Source of the DNA: Stictocephala bisonia
Taxonomy: Eukaryota > Arthropoda > Insecta > Hemiptera > Membracidae
Length of the DNA: 64,000 nucleotides
NCBI GenBank assembly: GCA_035578905.1
Contig: JAQJVL010000173.1
Location: forward strand, 1,418,081 to 1,482,080
Reading direction: 5' to 3'
Position numbers and translations under genes: made by a program. The notes beneath the pieces are model-generated. The model did not search any database. It had not been told where the DNA came from and saw only the letters and a list, made by a program, of their open reading frames with translations. Below are positions 37,445 through 47,799 of this stretch, piece after piece (the stretch's first letter is position 1; every line of letters starts with the position of its first letter).

Positions 37445-38340
37445 CAATAAATAAAACCGTACGTTGATGAGTAAGTTTGGGTTCGTTAAACGTATAAAAA
37501 CATATGTTGATGAGTAAGTTTGTGTTCGTTAAATGTATAAAACCATGCGTTGATGAGTAAGTTTGGGATCGTTAAATGTACAAAAACATACGTTGATGAA
37601 TAAGTTTGGGATCGTTAAATGTATAAAACCGTACGTTGATGAGTAAGTTTGGGATCGTTAAATGTATAAAGCCATGCGTTGATGAGTAAGTTTGGGATCG
37701 TTAAATGTACAAAAACATACGTTGATGAATAAGTTTGGGATCGTTAAATGTATAAAACCGTACGTTGATGAGTAAGTTTGGGATCTTTAAATGTATAAAA
37801 CCGTACGTTGATGAATAATTTTGGGATCGTTAAATGTATAAAACCGTACGTTGATGAATAAGTTTGGGATCGTTAAATGTATAAAACAGTACGTTGATGA
37901 GTAAGTTTGGGATCGTTAAATGTATAAAAACATACGTTGATGAATAAGTTTGGGATCGTTAAATGTATAAAACCGTTCGCTGAAGAGTAAGTTTGGGATC
38001 TTTAAATGTATAAAACTCTACGCTGAAGAGTAAGTTTGGGATCGTTAAATGTATAAAACCGTACACTGAAGAGTAAGTTTGGGATCGTTAAATGTATAAA
38101 AACATACGTTGATGAATAAGTTTGGGATCTTTAAATGTGTAAAACCGTACGTTGATGAGTAAGTTTGGTATCGTTAAATGTATAAAACCGTATGTTGATG
38201 AGTAAATTTGGAATCGTTAAATGTATAAAACCATACGCTGAAGAGTAAATTTGGAATCGTTAAATGTATAAAACAGTACGCTGAAGAGTAAGTTTGGGTT
38301 CGTTAAATGCATGAAACCGTACGTTGATGAACAAGTTTAT
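37445..38340. repeat. Minisatellite, 43-bp unit, about 21 copies
   Basis: The unit is GTTGATGAGTAAGTTTGGG followed by ATCGTTAAATGTATAAAACCGTAC. Variants (ACATAC versus CCGTAC, GATGAATA versus GATGAGTA, GCTGAAGAG) recur in an order suggesting duplication of multi-unit blocks. Confidence 0.95.
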
Positions 38341-39347
38341 GTTTGTGATACGCACGAACAATATTATCATTAAATAAATCTGCTATTGGATATTGTTCAT
38401 TTCACCTATTGATTGGTAACACCGAACTGGGAGGTAAATCCGAAGAATACCAACCCAATTCGAGTCGTATCCGATTCTAAAAATTCGATGGACGTGTTTT
38501 TATCAGTTATTGGGCTGTGTATTCAACGTATGGGTGAGCTAAGTTCGTGGCTACACGGTAGTTCGTTTGGTGGTGTCAATAAAATATACAAATTATTGAT
38601 GGATATCGCGATCCAACGCACACATATTGGAGATAACACGGTCGAGCCTAGAGCACAGTGCACGCACAGAGATAGCGGCCCCGCCAGTCCGTCGCTATTG
38701 GATCTCCAAGGCGGCCACAGCTAGAGATTGGATTATCCTCGGACTTGCGCGGCCCGCCTTCTCCCCACCCACTGCCATCTGGGAGGAGCTGAGTGTCCAT
38801 CTGAGATGGGAGTCACTCGGCAGCTGACTGCTAAAACAGCTGATTCCTAAACCCAATAAAAGAACGGGTGCGATGCGCTTTGTTGAGGTATTGTAATTTA
38901 AACGCTCGGAGATGTTCAACGACCTCCAAACTGGTGCCAACTGCTACGATGCAAGTCATGATGTTTCTGTATTAAACATAGTTATTTTTTTCGTATGAAG
39001 GCTTCAACGGTCAGTGTTTAAACTATTTACAGAGCCGCAATCTTGGTAGAACTGTCTCAGGTTACGACGTACAATCGTACAAGATGCCGACGTTTCTATC
39101 ACTTAGCAACACTCATCATCAGGACGATACAAACTCGTTGCTCAGATGTTTGATGCTTATGTTAAACTAGTTAGCCTACATTATATTTCATTGTACGCCT
39201 ACTGTATTGTGGTTTGTCAATATTTGGGTAAACCAATGATTACAGTGTCCGTTTCCCAAAGTGCAAAGCTAACGTTGGAAAATTGAGTCAGTATGTATCA
39301 CAGAGAAGAATTAAACAGATGTCGAATTCAGACGTGCTAAATGTGTG
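38341..39347. other. Unassigned sequence, partly GC-rich
   Basis: Positions 38400-38830 are GC-rich for the window and open in more than one frame (103 codons at 38413-38724). I recognise no protein family and no splice context consistent with the RBM24-like gene. Part of a transposon is the likeliest explanation, unproven. Confidence 0.35.
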
Positions 39348-39442
39348 TCGAGTAGTTATTTCTCACGTTTTCCATGCGATGGCAGGTCCAACACCTTGTC
39401 AGCTCCCTTTATTCCCCCAAATCCTCAAGGATAAACGTAGTA
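39348..39442. repeat. Dispersed repeat, inverted partner of 35575-35690
   Basis: It contains TCGAGTAGTTATTTCTCAC, ACACCTTGTCAGCTCCC and CCTCAAGGATAAACGTAG, the inverted counterpart of the copy 3.7 kb to the left. Confidence 0.65.
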
Positions 39443-39619
39443 ATAATTAATTCAGATGTATAAAGATGTACATTAGTTTTATTTATAGCTGCCTCTTTGG
39501 CGTTCGCTGTGGCCATAAGAAAGCAACCTCTGTTTCTTTTTTTTCTGTGTACGTATAACCTACAACCTTACCGTCAGCAGGCTAAAACATGCTGTCCTAT
39601 TCCAAATGTGCGGTCCGTC

Positions 39620-39890
39620 TTAATTATTATAATGAGTTAAAGTGAACACTGTATGGTTATTAAAGTGTATGTCCAATCTAGTGAACCATAAATGGACATT
39701 ATGAGTTTTTTATTGAAAATCGACATGTAAAGTTTCACATATTTAAGTGTAAAAGTACTTTTGAAATACCCAATTTAAAAAAAAATCTGCTCATGGTCCA
39801 CTAGGACAGTCCTTCATCTATAAAATGACACTTCAACTATTGAAATACAGCTGATATTACGGACCGAATTCTTGAAATAGAAGCCTTTGT
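39620..39890. mobile_element. Dispersed MITE-like repeat, copy 1
   Basis: Shared ordered blocks with the complement of 46978-47258: CTAGTGAACCATAA-type and TGGTCCACTAGGAC-type motifs, AAGTTTCACAT, and TTGAAATAGAA at the right. The GTGAACCAT/ATGGTCCAC motifs face each other inside each copy, so the element is itself an inverted-repeat type. Confidence 0.6.
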
Positions 39891-42351
39891 TTTTGGCGGT
39901 TTACGTGAAGCGGAACCGTCCACATGAAATACTCTAATTTTATGTCAAGATTGTACTTTTATAGTAGGCCTATTTTACAGTTAATGTGACATTTTATATG
40001 TAATTCATGACGATTTTAAATGATTGGATTTCGGAACAGGTAGGTCCTATTTAATTTGGATCATCCAGATAAAAATTAGATGTAGATCTAGGGGGTAGAG
40101 AAGGTAGCAAACCTCCCCGAGAACGTGGAGGACTCGCGTCTCTGCTAAGAGCAAACCATTATGTGTGAGATAAGTTTTAATGTAGGAACTTGAATTAAAT
40201 TCATAAATTTATTCATTTTTTTACAATATATTCAGGCCTGGTCTACAAAATAATTACTTTGTAGGCCTACATAGTTTAGTGGTATGAAAGCTTTTCTTGT
40301 ATCGCAAATTTTACGTCACGAATAATTGAAGGGCACAACTTGAGGAAATAAAGTAAATACCTTAATTTTAGGGTAACCTGTTTACTGCGTCAATGTAAGG
40401 CAAAAGTTTCTCCCTTCTTTTTTGATGTAGGCCTACATGTTACACCAAAGGTCGCTACGTGAAAATATGATAGGCCCTATATCTAAGCAATTGAGATGTA
40501 TCTACCACAGTAGATTGTACTTTTCCCCGGATGGTTGAAGATGTATCTATGTAGACCAATTTGCTTCTCTTTATGCACACAAAAATCAGTTGACACAAAT
40601 TCCATATACTAGATTCTACAAATGAATACACATCTATATTTATTCTATGTATCTATATAGATGTGTATTCATTGATTCTACCCAGTAGCTTGTACTCTTT
40701 ATTCCCTTCAGTCAATATTCACACAAATGTAAAAATACTTACATACACCCTAAAAAGTAGCCCGCCTTTGTTCCAATATTTATATGTTACATTTAAGTTG
40801 TGAATTAATTGTAACTTGTCTGTTTATGTTGTAAGAGTGTCGAAGTTAAAGGCGTTCAATTACAAATTATTTTTGAAAATGTTTGTATTAAAATTGTTAG
40901 TCTTCGAACATGTAAAACTCATATAAGTAAAAAATGTGGGGACAGAATTAAAAAAAAAAAAGATATGGATACATAAAGTGATTAATTTGGCTTTTCTAGG
41001 TACATAGCCCATTAAGAAACCGTGCGATATATTTTATGACAATTTTGAGAATATAGCGGACAAACAGTAGGCCCTAGGGACTAACTAAACTAGTGTAAAG
41101 CAAAACATGTTTTATAAGTGTAACAAATTATTTTTCTATAAATGACATCTTTTTTAATTTGTTGAAATTTGTACAATTATCTTTGGCGGAAAGAGAATTT
41201 AATAATAGGCAAATAGGCATATAGTTAAAAAAATCTTTGAAACATCACAATTTTGTAACGGGTAGTTTTTGAAGTGCGTTTTGCGGCATCCTTATTTGCT
41301 AAACCAGCCCTTTAAAATGATGTGCATATCAACCTATGCTTACATTAAAACTTTTCTACTGACCCCTCGTGGACCGTTCCCATAGAAGAATAGCTGGGCA
41401 CTGAATACATCTTAAAGTAGGTGTTTGTGTACAGTAATCTTGTGTAAAGTGTTGTAGCTTCATCTGATATGGTTACCATAAAATTAAGCCATTCTTGAAC
41501 ATGCACTTGAGATCAGAGTTGAAACTTCGAGTGCCGCCATTTTGTTTTAAATTAACCTTTTGATGTCTAATTTGCGGCATGATGTATTAGCATATATGTA
41601 TAGTTATGAACTGATTCTTTCAGTTACGAACATGCCAGCGAAATTAAATGCTCTTACTATGTTTTTTTGTTTACATATGTATAAATATTTAGAGAACTTC
41701 TTTTAGTAAACTTGTGTTGTTTAGTTTTAATTAAAATAATTTTAAAACTTCGTACTAAATTCTAAGAAATTATACGTTATTTGCGAATCCTTTCGCCTTT
41801 TATAATCACATTAAGTTATATGTTGCATATTTTGAAAAATGCGTTTAATTTATTTGATATATAACAAATTTTAATAGTTTATTGAGGTTTTCAACTAAAG
41901 ATTCTAAACTCGGAATTCCACGTTTTTTTCTGGTCCAAAACGTTTATCTCGTTCTTATTTTGGCAAACTATGTGTTAAAAAGAACTTTTTTCAATTACGT
42001 GAACTCAAAGTGAATCTGTGATTGCATTTTTTAGCTATTTAGAATTGAGAAATCGCATTTATAATGAGTAAAGCTATAGATAATTCTGCAAAATAAACCG
42101 AATTATGATAATTAACAGTTTTAGTGCTGTGATTTGTCATCAAAGGAAAATATTACAGTAAATTAAAATGTTGGAAATTAATTAGAAGCAAGACGATACC
42201 ATTTTTAAAATAATCTCTGGCATATTTATTCTGGCCTCAAGGCTCAAGTAATAGTGTATTGTGTTACATGGCGATCCCCCCCCCCGCACAACAGCTGCGA
42301 CACTGGCGCGCGACCAACGAACAGACGAATCTCTGCGCTAATAATTAGATA
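39891..42351. other. Unassigned intronic sequence with one perfect hairpin
   Basis: AT-rich. A 19-bp perfect hairpin lies at 40621-40673 and two TAGGCCTA octamers at 40262 and 40428. Positions 41430-41560 resemble a fragment of the AAAATGGC-containing palindromic families. No gene is seen. Confidence 0.4.
40621..40673. repeat. Perfect 19-bp hairpin
   Basis: AATGAATACACATCTATAT (40621-40639) and its exact complement ATATAGATGTGTATTCATT (40655-40673) are separated by 15 nt. Weak pairing continues outside the arms. Confidence 0.9.
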
Positions 42352-42359
42352 GTCTACTC

Positions 42360-43093
42360 CACGGTAACTAGAATAATACGGTAGGGTTCACGCGCATGAT
42401 GCGCAGTAAATCTTGGTGTCAATGACGTCACACAGACATATCAGCTGGTTCATCGGTTAAACTGAATGTAGTAATAATCAGTAACTGTTTTTCTTAAATC
42501 ACTGTTTTCATTAACCACAAACATAATACCCGTTAATAACTATTATTAATGTTATACAAATACTTTCAATGATAATATTATTAATGAGTATATTATATTG
42601 ATGTTTGTTTAACGGTTGGTTAATATTAAAAGGTGGCTCAATCTGCTTGTACAATTAATCCAATTAAAACATGGTCGTTTAGTTTTTATTTGGAAATGTA
42701 TCAATAAATAACAACTGTCAAGTATTGAAACAGCTGTTTATATTGAGCATAATAAATATAATTTAGTCTTGAATTATTACAGTTACATTGTTTTTTTTAA
42801 TAAAAAGAGTTCTTTTGTCTGCAAATATTCTATTTTTATTAAATTTGGCCAAATTTCAGTAATAATAATATAAAATAGTATTATTATAATTATTTTTAGT
42901 GTTTTAGTAATAGTTATTAACCGGTTAAAGCCTAGTCGTTAATGAAAACAGTGATTTAAGAAAAGCAGTTACTGATCATTACTACATTCAGTTTAACCGA
43001 TGAACCAGCTGATATGTCTGTGTGACGTCATTGACACCAAGATTTACTGCGCACCATGCGCGTGAACCCTACCGTATTATTCTAGTTACCGTG
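42360..43093. mobile_element. Palindromic hAT-type MITE with 8-bp target duplication
   Basis: It starts CACGGTAACTAGAATAATAC and ends with the exact complement. The inverted arms match with few differences for about 170 bp, including TGACGTCA and CAGCTGGTTCATCGG. The 8-bp GTCTACTC directly flanks both sides (42352-42359, 43094-43101), the duplication length of hAT transposons. The interior is AT-rich with no open frame. Confidence 0.88.
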
Positions 43094-43101
43094 GTCTACT
43101 C

Positions 43102-43489
43102 TGTGTTGGCCAACAATTTCCCGCCAGCTCAGAAAATTGGCTCACAAACTCATCTCGTCAAAATGAGCGTTCACTCGTCCTCATTATAGCCACAATTGTT
43201 TACGCTGCGGATCAAAATCTTGCTAACAGAGAGAATAACACAGAAAATGGAAAGCTATTTGTTGTCTGTACGTACCTAAATAGTCTTCCATGGCCATTTA
43301 CGTCATATGCAAGCCTTAATGTTTGATCGCAGAGTGAGTATTTCGTATTTCTTTATCTATGGATTTAGTTTGTTGATTGATTATATACGGTACTAAATTT
43401 TCTAGTTGCACATTTAGACTCCGTAAATTCGTGAACTTGGCAAACAGTTATTTAAAAATTCTTAAAATATATGAGGTGGAACTATGAAA
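43102..43489. other. Unassigned intronic sequence
   Basis: Between the hAT-type MITE and the 44-bp minisatellite; no gene is seen. Confidence 0.4.
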
Positions 43490-45085
43490 TGTGTTACGGT
43501 GTTATTTACTGGTTTGTAAGAGCGGTTAAATGCTCTAGATGTCATTTACCGTCTTGTAGGAGGTGGAGCGGTAAAATGCTCTAGTTGTTATTTACCGTCT
43601 TGTAGGAGGTGGAGCGGTTAAATGCTCTAGTTGTTATTTACCGTCTTGTAGGAGGTGGAGTGGTTAAATGCTCTAGATGTCATTTACCGTCTTGTAGGAG
43701 GTGTAGCGGGGAAATGCTCTAGATGTCATTTACCGTCTTGTAGGAGGTGTAGCGGGGAAATGCTCTAGGTGTTATTTACCGTCTTGTAGGAGGTGGAGCG
43801 GTAAAATGCTTTAGGTGTTATTTACCGTCTTGTTGGAGGTGAAGCAGTGAAATGCTGTACGTTGTTATTTACCGGTTTTTAAGAGCAGTGAAATGCGCTA
43901 CGGTGTTATTTATCGGTTTGTTGGAGGTAGAGCAGTGAAATGCTCAACTGTACTTTTTACCGTCTTGTAGGAGGTGGACAATGAAATATGTTACGGTGTT
44001 ATTTACCATCTTGTAGGGATAGAGTGGTCAAAGGCTCTACGTTATTAGTTGCCTTCTTGTAGGGATATAGTGGTGAAGTGCGCTTCGGTGTTATTTAGGG
44101 TCTTGAAGGGATAGATTGGTCGGTTGCGTAATTGGTTCAATCCCAGCATCATGTGCTTAAGTTTTCAGTACGATCCCAATCAGAGTCAATACATTTTGAG
44201 AAAGATCAGCTGATAATCACCGGCTGTTCATTTGTCATTGGGCTATTAATTAATGACACTTTCTAAGGAATAGTCGGCCTTAGTTTGTAACAATGACTAC
44301 ATTCGCTCATCTACATTCATCACACTCATTCGAAATCCATATTCGCCCATATCTTGACGATCGGCGTCTTATGAATAAAAAAAAAAAAAAAAAAAAAAAA
44401 TGCTCTACGGTGTTAGTTGCCATCTTGTAGGGATAGAGTGGTGAAATGCGCTACGGTGTTATTTAACGGTTTGTTGGGGGTGGAGTGGTGAAATGCTCAA
44501 CACTGCTTTTTACCGTCTTGTAGGAGGTGGACAATGAACTATGTTACGGTGTTATTTACTGTCTTGTAGGAGGTGGAGCGATCAAATGCTATACGGTGTT
44601 AGTTGCCTTCTTTTAGGGATAGAGTGGTGAAATGCGTTACGGTGTTATTTACCGTCTTGTAGGGATAGAGCGGTCAAATGCTCTACGGTGTTAGTTGCCT
44701 TCTTGTAGGGATAGAGTGGTTAAATGCGTTACGGTGTTACTTACAGGCATGTAGGAGGTGGAGCGATCAAATGCTCTACTACGGTGTTAGTTGCCTTCTT
44801 GTAGGAACAGAGTGGTGAAATGCGTTACGGTGTTATTTAACGTCTTGTAGGAGGTGGAGTGGTGAAATGCTCAAGATTGTTTTTTACCGTCTTGTAGGAG
44901 GTGGACAATGAAATATGTTACGGTGTTACTTACCGTCTTGTAGGGATAGAGCGGTCAAATGCTCTACGGTGTTAGTTGCCTTCTTGTAGGAACAGAGTGG
45001 TGAAATACGTTAGGTGTTATTTACCATCTTGTAGGAGGTGGAGTGGTGAAATACTTTAAGGCGAAGGCGTTATTTACCGCCCCGG
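43490..45085. repeat. Degenerate minisatellite, about 44-bp unit, interrupted by a SINE
   Basis: The core is GTTATTTACCGTCTTGTAGG followed by AGGTGGAGCGGTTAAATGCTCTA. About 30 degenerate units remain. The array stops within a unit near 44121 and resumes within a unit at 44401, with the SINE between. Confidence 0.92.
44122..44400 (+). mobile_element. SINE, full-length-like copy with 24-nt poly(A) tail
   Basis: The head has AATTGGTTCAATCCC (box B-like). The body contains CAGCTGATAATCACCGGCTG, TTCATTTGTCATTGGGC, CAATGACTACATTCGCTC and ATCTTGACGATCGG, and it ends in a pure A run at 44377-44400. The same body occurs at 49731-49873 (+), 50338-50566 (-), 55660-55745 (-) and 57138-57206 (-). A tRNA-derived SINE is inferred from the box B and the A tail. 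It split a 44-bp minisatellite unit cleanly. Confidence 0.8.
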
Positions 45086-45649
45086 AGGAGGTGACGTAGG
45101 AGCTGATATTTTAGCAGTCGGAGGCCATGTGTGACAGTTGATAGCTGTGACATTTCACAGTCACTGTCAGCCGGCTTTACACTCTAGTCTAGCTTCCTGT
45201 AGTGTTTATTTGTGGAGGGATAAGCAATTACTGGATGTAGTTATCTCGAATAATTTGTTACTAAAGTAATGTTAATAATAACAGTATATAATACTATTGT
45301 TTTATATAAAATAAATTTATTCAGTATTTTAAACAGTTCAAGTAGACAAGATTGAAGATGCACAGTTGTACATGGCGTTGGAATTTTAAGGTCAATTGCA
45401 GAATCTTATTTAAATAGTTATAATAAACTGTTTAAAGCCCGTTTAAAACACACTTTATTTTGAGTTTGTTGTATTTTATACAGTTTTTTAAACTGTCTGT
45501 TTTAAATTTTTATATTTTTCTTACCAAGTTGTCTTTAGCAAAGTGTTTTCGTAAACTGTTTGTGACATGTTCAGATTTCATTCGTAGCTAACCCGGATAG
45601 TAAAAAAGGTCCTTTTCAAACTTTTTAGTAAATAGCTGAAAATAAAAAA
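45086..45649. other. Unassigned intronic sequence
   Basis: AT-rich beyond the minisatellite; no gene is seen. Confidence 0.4.
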
Positions 45650-46035
45650 TATTAATAATAATATTACCTTTTAACATTTTAAAAATGTATTCGTCAATAT
45701 ACATTTCAAGTTAAGCGAAACCATCACCAGGTACATACAAGACTATAAAACAATATAAATAAACAATTTATGAAATTCAAATTGTTCACATCTGGTGTTG
45801 TATTTATAATTAATATAATTTGGTGGAATTAAACTATAAAATGTAAAACTACCAAAAAGTAAATTGTGTGTTATAAATACAACACTTGCTATAAACAATT
45901 TTAATACAATAATTTGGTTTATTTTTATTGTTTTATAACATTACTTGTACCTGATGATGGCTTTAATAAAGCTAAAATGTACATTTTACGAATAAATTCA
46001 AGATATGTGTTAAAAGGTAACGTATTATTAATATT
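45650..46035. repeat. Imperfect palindrome with AAGTTAAGCG / GGTACATACA arms
   Basis: ATTACCTTTTAACA at the left is mirrored by TGTTAAAAGGTAAC at the right. AAACCATCACCAGGTACAT is mirrored by TGTACCTGATGATGGCTTTA. A MITE or retroelement remnant of the CCTGATGATGGC motif type. Confidence 0.6.
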
Positions 46036-46148
46036 CTATTATACACTTTCTAAAGGCTAAAATTTAGCTATAAAAATATTCCAAAATCTTAATGTTGAAT
46101 GGAGATAGTAAATCCATGTCGTTGTTAATTTAGAAATGATAAAACCTT

Positions 46149-46316
46149 TTCACTACACTACTATGAGTTCAGCTGTTTTCGTTATGTGTTTACAACCTGC
46201 GAAACATCATATTTTCAACAGCTGTCTATTGTTTACTACCGAAAGTAATATTGTTTACAACCGAAAATTTTCCACAGTCAACAACACCTGTTTTTATTCC
46301 GTAGTGTAGTGAAAAG
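46149..46316. mobile_element. Small MITE with CACTACACTAC ends
   Basis: CTTTTCACTACACTAC at the left end mirrors GTAGTGTAGTGAAAAG at the right. CAGCTGTTTT and AACACCTGTTTTTAT oppose each other inside. Target duplication is not clear. Confidence 0.5.
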
Positions 46317-46977
46317 TATCGTTCAAAACTCGAGTGAAAGTGTTTTGTATGTTCTTGACCATTCGAAGTGCTCGACAAGTCTCGCACTTCAAACATATGG
46401 TCTCGAACATGCAAAACCCCACTTTCCACTCTTGTTATGAAATATACTATTGTTCTTTAATTGGAACATCTATGTTAAAACTAGTACAAGTAGAATAGAT
46501 GAGTTTTCCTTCATATAAAATGATTCCACTGGAGTACTTGTCTAAATACTTTTTATTGTAGGTTATGTCACAGAGAATAGAAACGCTCGATGTTTCTCTT
46601 TACTCGGTGGATCAGCTGTTGAGAATCTTTGTGTACGGGAGGAGTCGACCATGATGGATCTATGCACCATAAGAACAATGTTAAATGGAAATAAGATACT
46701 ATATAATAGGCCTACCGTTTTTTTATCTTATGTTTTTTAATAAGAATGTCGTCAATTTATTTTAGTTTGTTTATTTTAATACTTACGATGCGTTTATTAA
46801 AATTGCTTTTATTTCAAAGTATAAGTTAAAGACAACCAGCAAATTGAAAAAAATCAACATTAATAACATTTATCAAAGTAATTCGGACAATTAAATTAGT
46901 TAAATTGGCTAATTAAGAAACAGTGGAGCTTTGCGTTTGACTGATTGAAGGTGGCCGTTTCCCTCCGCTAAAAACAT

Positions 46978-47258
46978 GGGTTTCTATTTCAACGATTCGA
47001 TCTGTAATAAAGATCGTATAGTAACACTTGAAGTGCCATTTGAAAGTTAAAGACCTCTTCTAGTGAACCATAAGTTGGTTTTTGTAAACAATTGAGTATT
47101 TATATATATTTTTCACAGTTAAAAATGTGAAACTTTAAAATGCCATTCTTGATGATTTTGCAGTAAAAAACTTATAATATCAACTTATTGTCCACTAGAA
47201 GGGACCTTTAATAATTATAAATGGTTCACTATAACTAATTATAATAGTAGAAAAGCAT
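46978..47258. mobile_element. Dispersed MITE-like repeat, copy 2 (inverted relative to copy 1)
   Basis: The complement aligns in order with 39620-39890: TATAATTAGTTATAGTGAAC, AAGTTTCACAT, GGTTCACTAGAAG, GGCACTTCAAGTG, TTGAAATAGAAACC. The two copies sit 7 kb apart in the same intron. Confidence 0.6.
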
Positions 47259-47545
47259 GTGTTGGCCCGCAGACGTTAAGATTGCATTTAACTATAGGGC
47301 TGTCTGGGGATATCGCCTTTTACTGGTGACTTGGCAGTCTGGAAAACAGCCACCTTAAGAAGTTTAACATTGTTTTTATGAAGTATAGATTTGTGCTGGC
47401 TGGAAACCAGGGCATCCCCCTTACCTCCCATCTCAATCAACAGTTATGTTATGCTGGTTTATTCACTTTAGTTTTGATATCATGTGACCTCGACCTAAGT
47501 CTTCAGAGAGATATGCTAGGTAACTTAACTTATTTCTACTTCCAG

Positions 47546-47799
47546 GGTACCTCCGGGCTACGTTTACCAGTCGCCCTATCTGAATGCCGCAGCGGCTGCC
47601 GCAGCAGCAACCCCCGGCGTCGTCTCCTTGCCGCCCGCCCAGCTATCGCACGCCGCCTTGGCCGCTGCTGCCGCAGCCACCTCACAGTTCTACGAGTACC
47701 AGAATGCCGCTGCCGCCGCCGCTGCGGCTGCTGCTGTCTCCTACCCTAGCCAAGCGTACACCAATGGCTTCGAGACCTACCCCTACACCACGGCTGCTG
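47546..47799 (+). CDS. RBM24: RBM24/RBM38-type RNA-binding protein, alanine-rich coding exon
   Basis: A 254-nt exon between TACTTCCAG and the donor G|GTTAGT. Its first base completes the glycine codon split from exon 9595-9652. It then reads VPPGYVYQSPYLN, an 8-alanine run, TPGVVSLPPAQLSHAAL, a 6-alanine run, TSQFYEYQN, a 10-alanine run, and VSYPSQAYTNGFETYPYTTAA. The Ala/Tyr/Pro-rich low-complexity tail and the VPPGYVYQSPYL block are typical of insect RBM24-like proteins. The alanines use all four GCN codons, so they are conserved peptide runs rather than a triplet expansion. The exon is strongly GC-rich against AT-rich introns. It ends with one base of the next codon, completed by 53068-53069. 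Open frames seen in other phases here are shadows. Confidence 0.92.

Larger units (their letters stand above)
9653..47545 (+). other. Large intron of the RBM24-like gene (about 37.9 kb)
   Basis: It is bounded by GTAAGT at 9653 and TTCCAG ending at 47545; both splice phases agree (phase 2 out, phase 2 in). No convincing additional coding exon was found in it. It is filled with tandem arrays, palindromic transposons, SINE heads and a LINE fragment, annotated separately. Confidence 0.8.
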
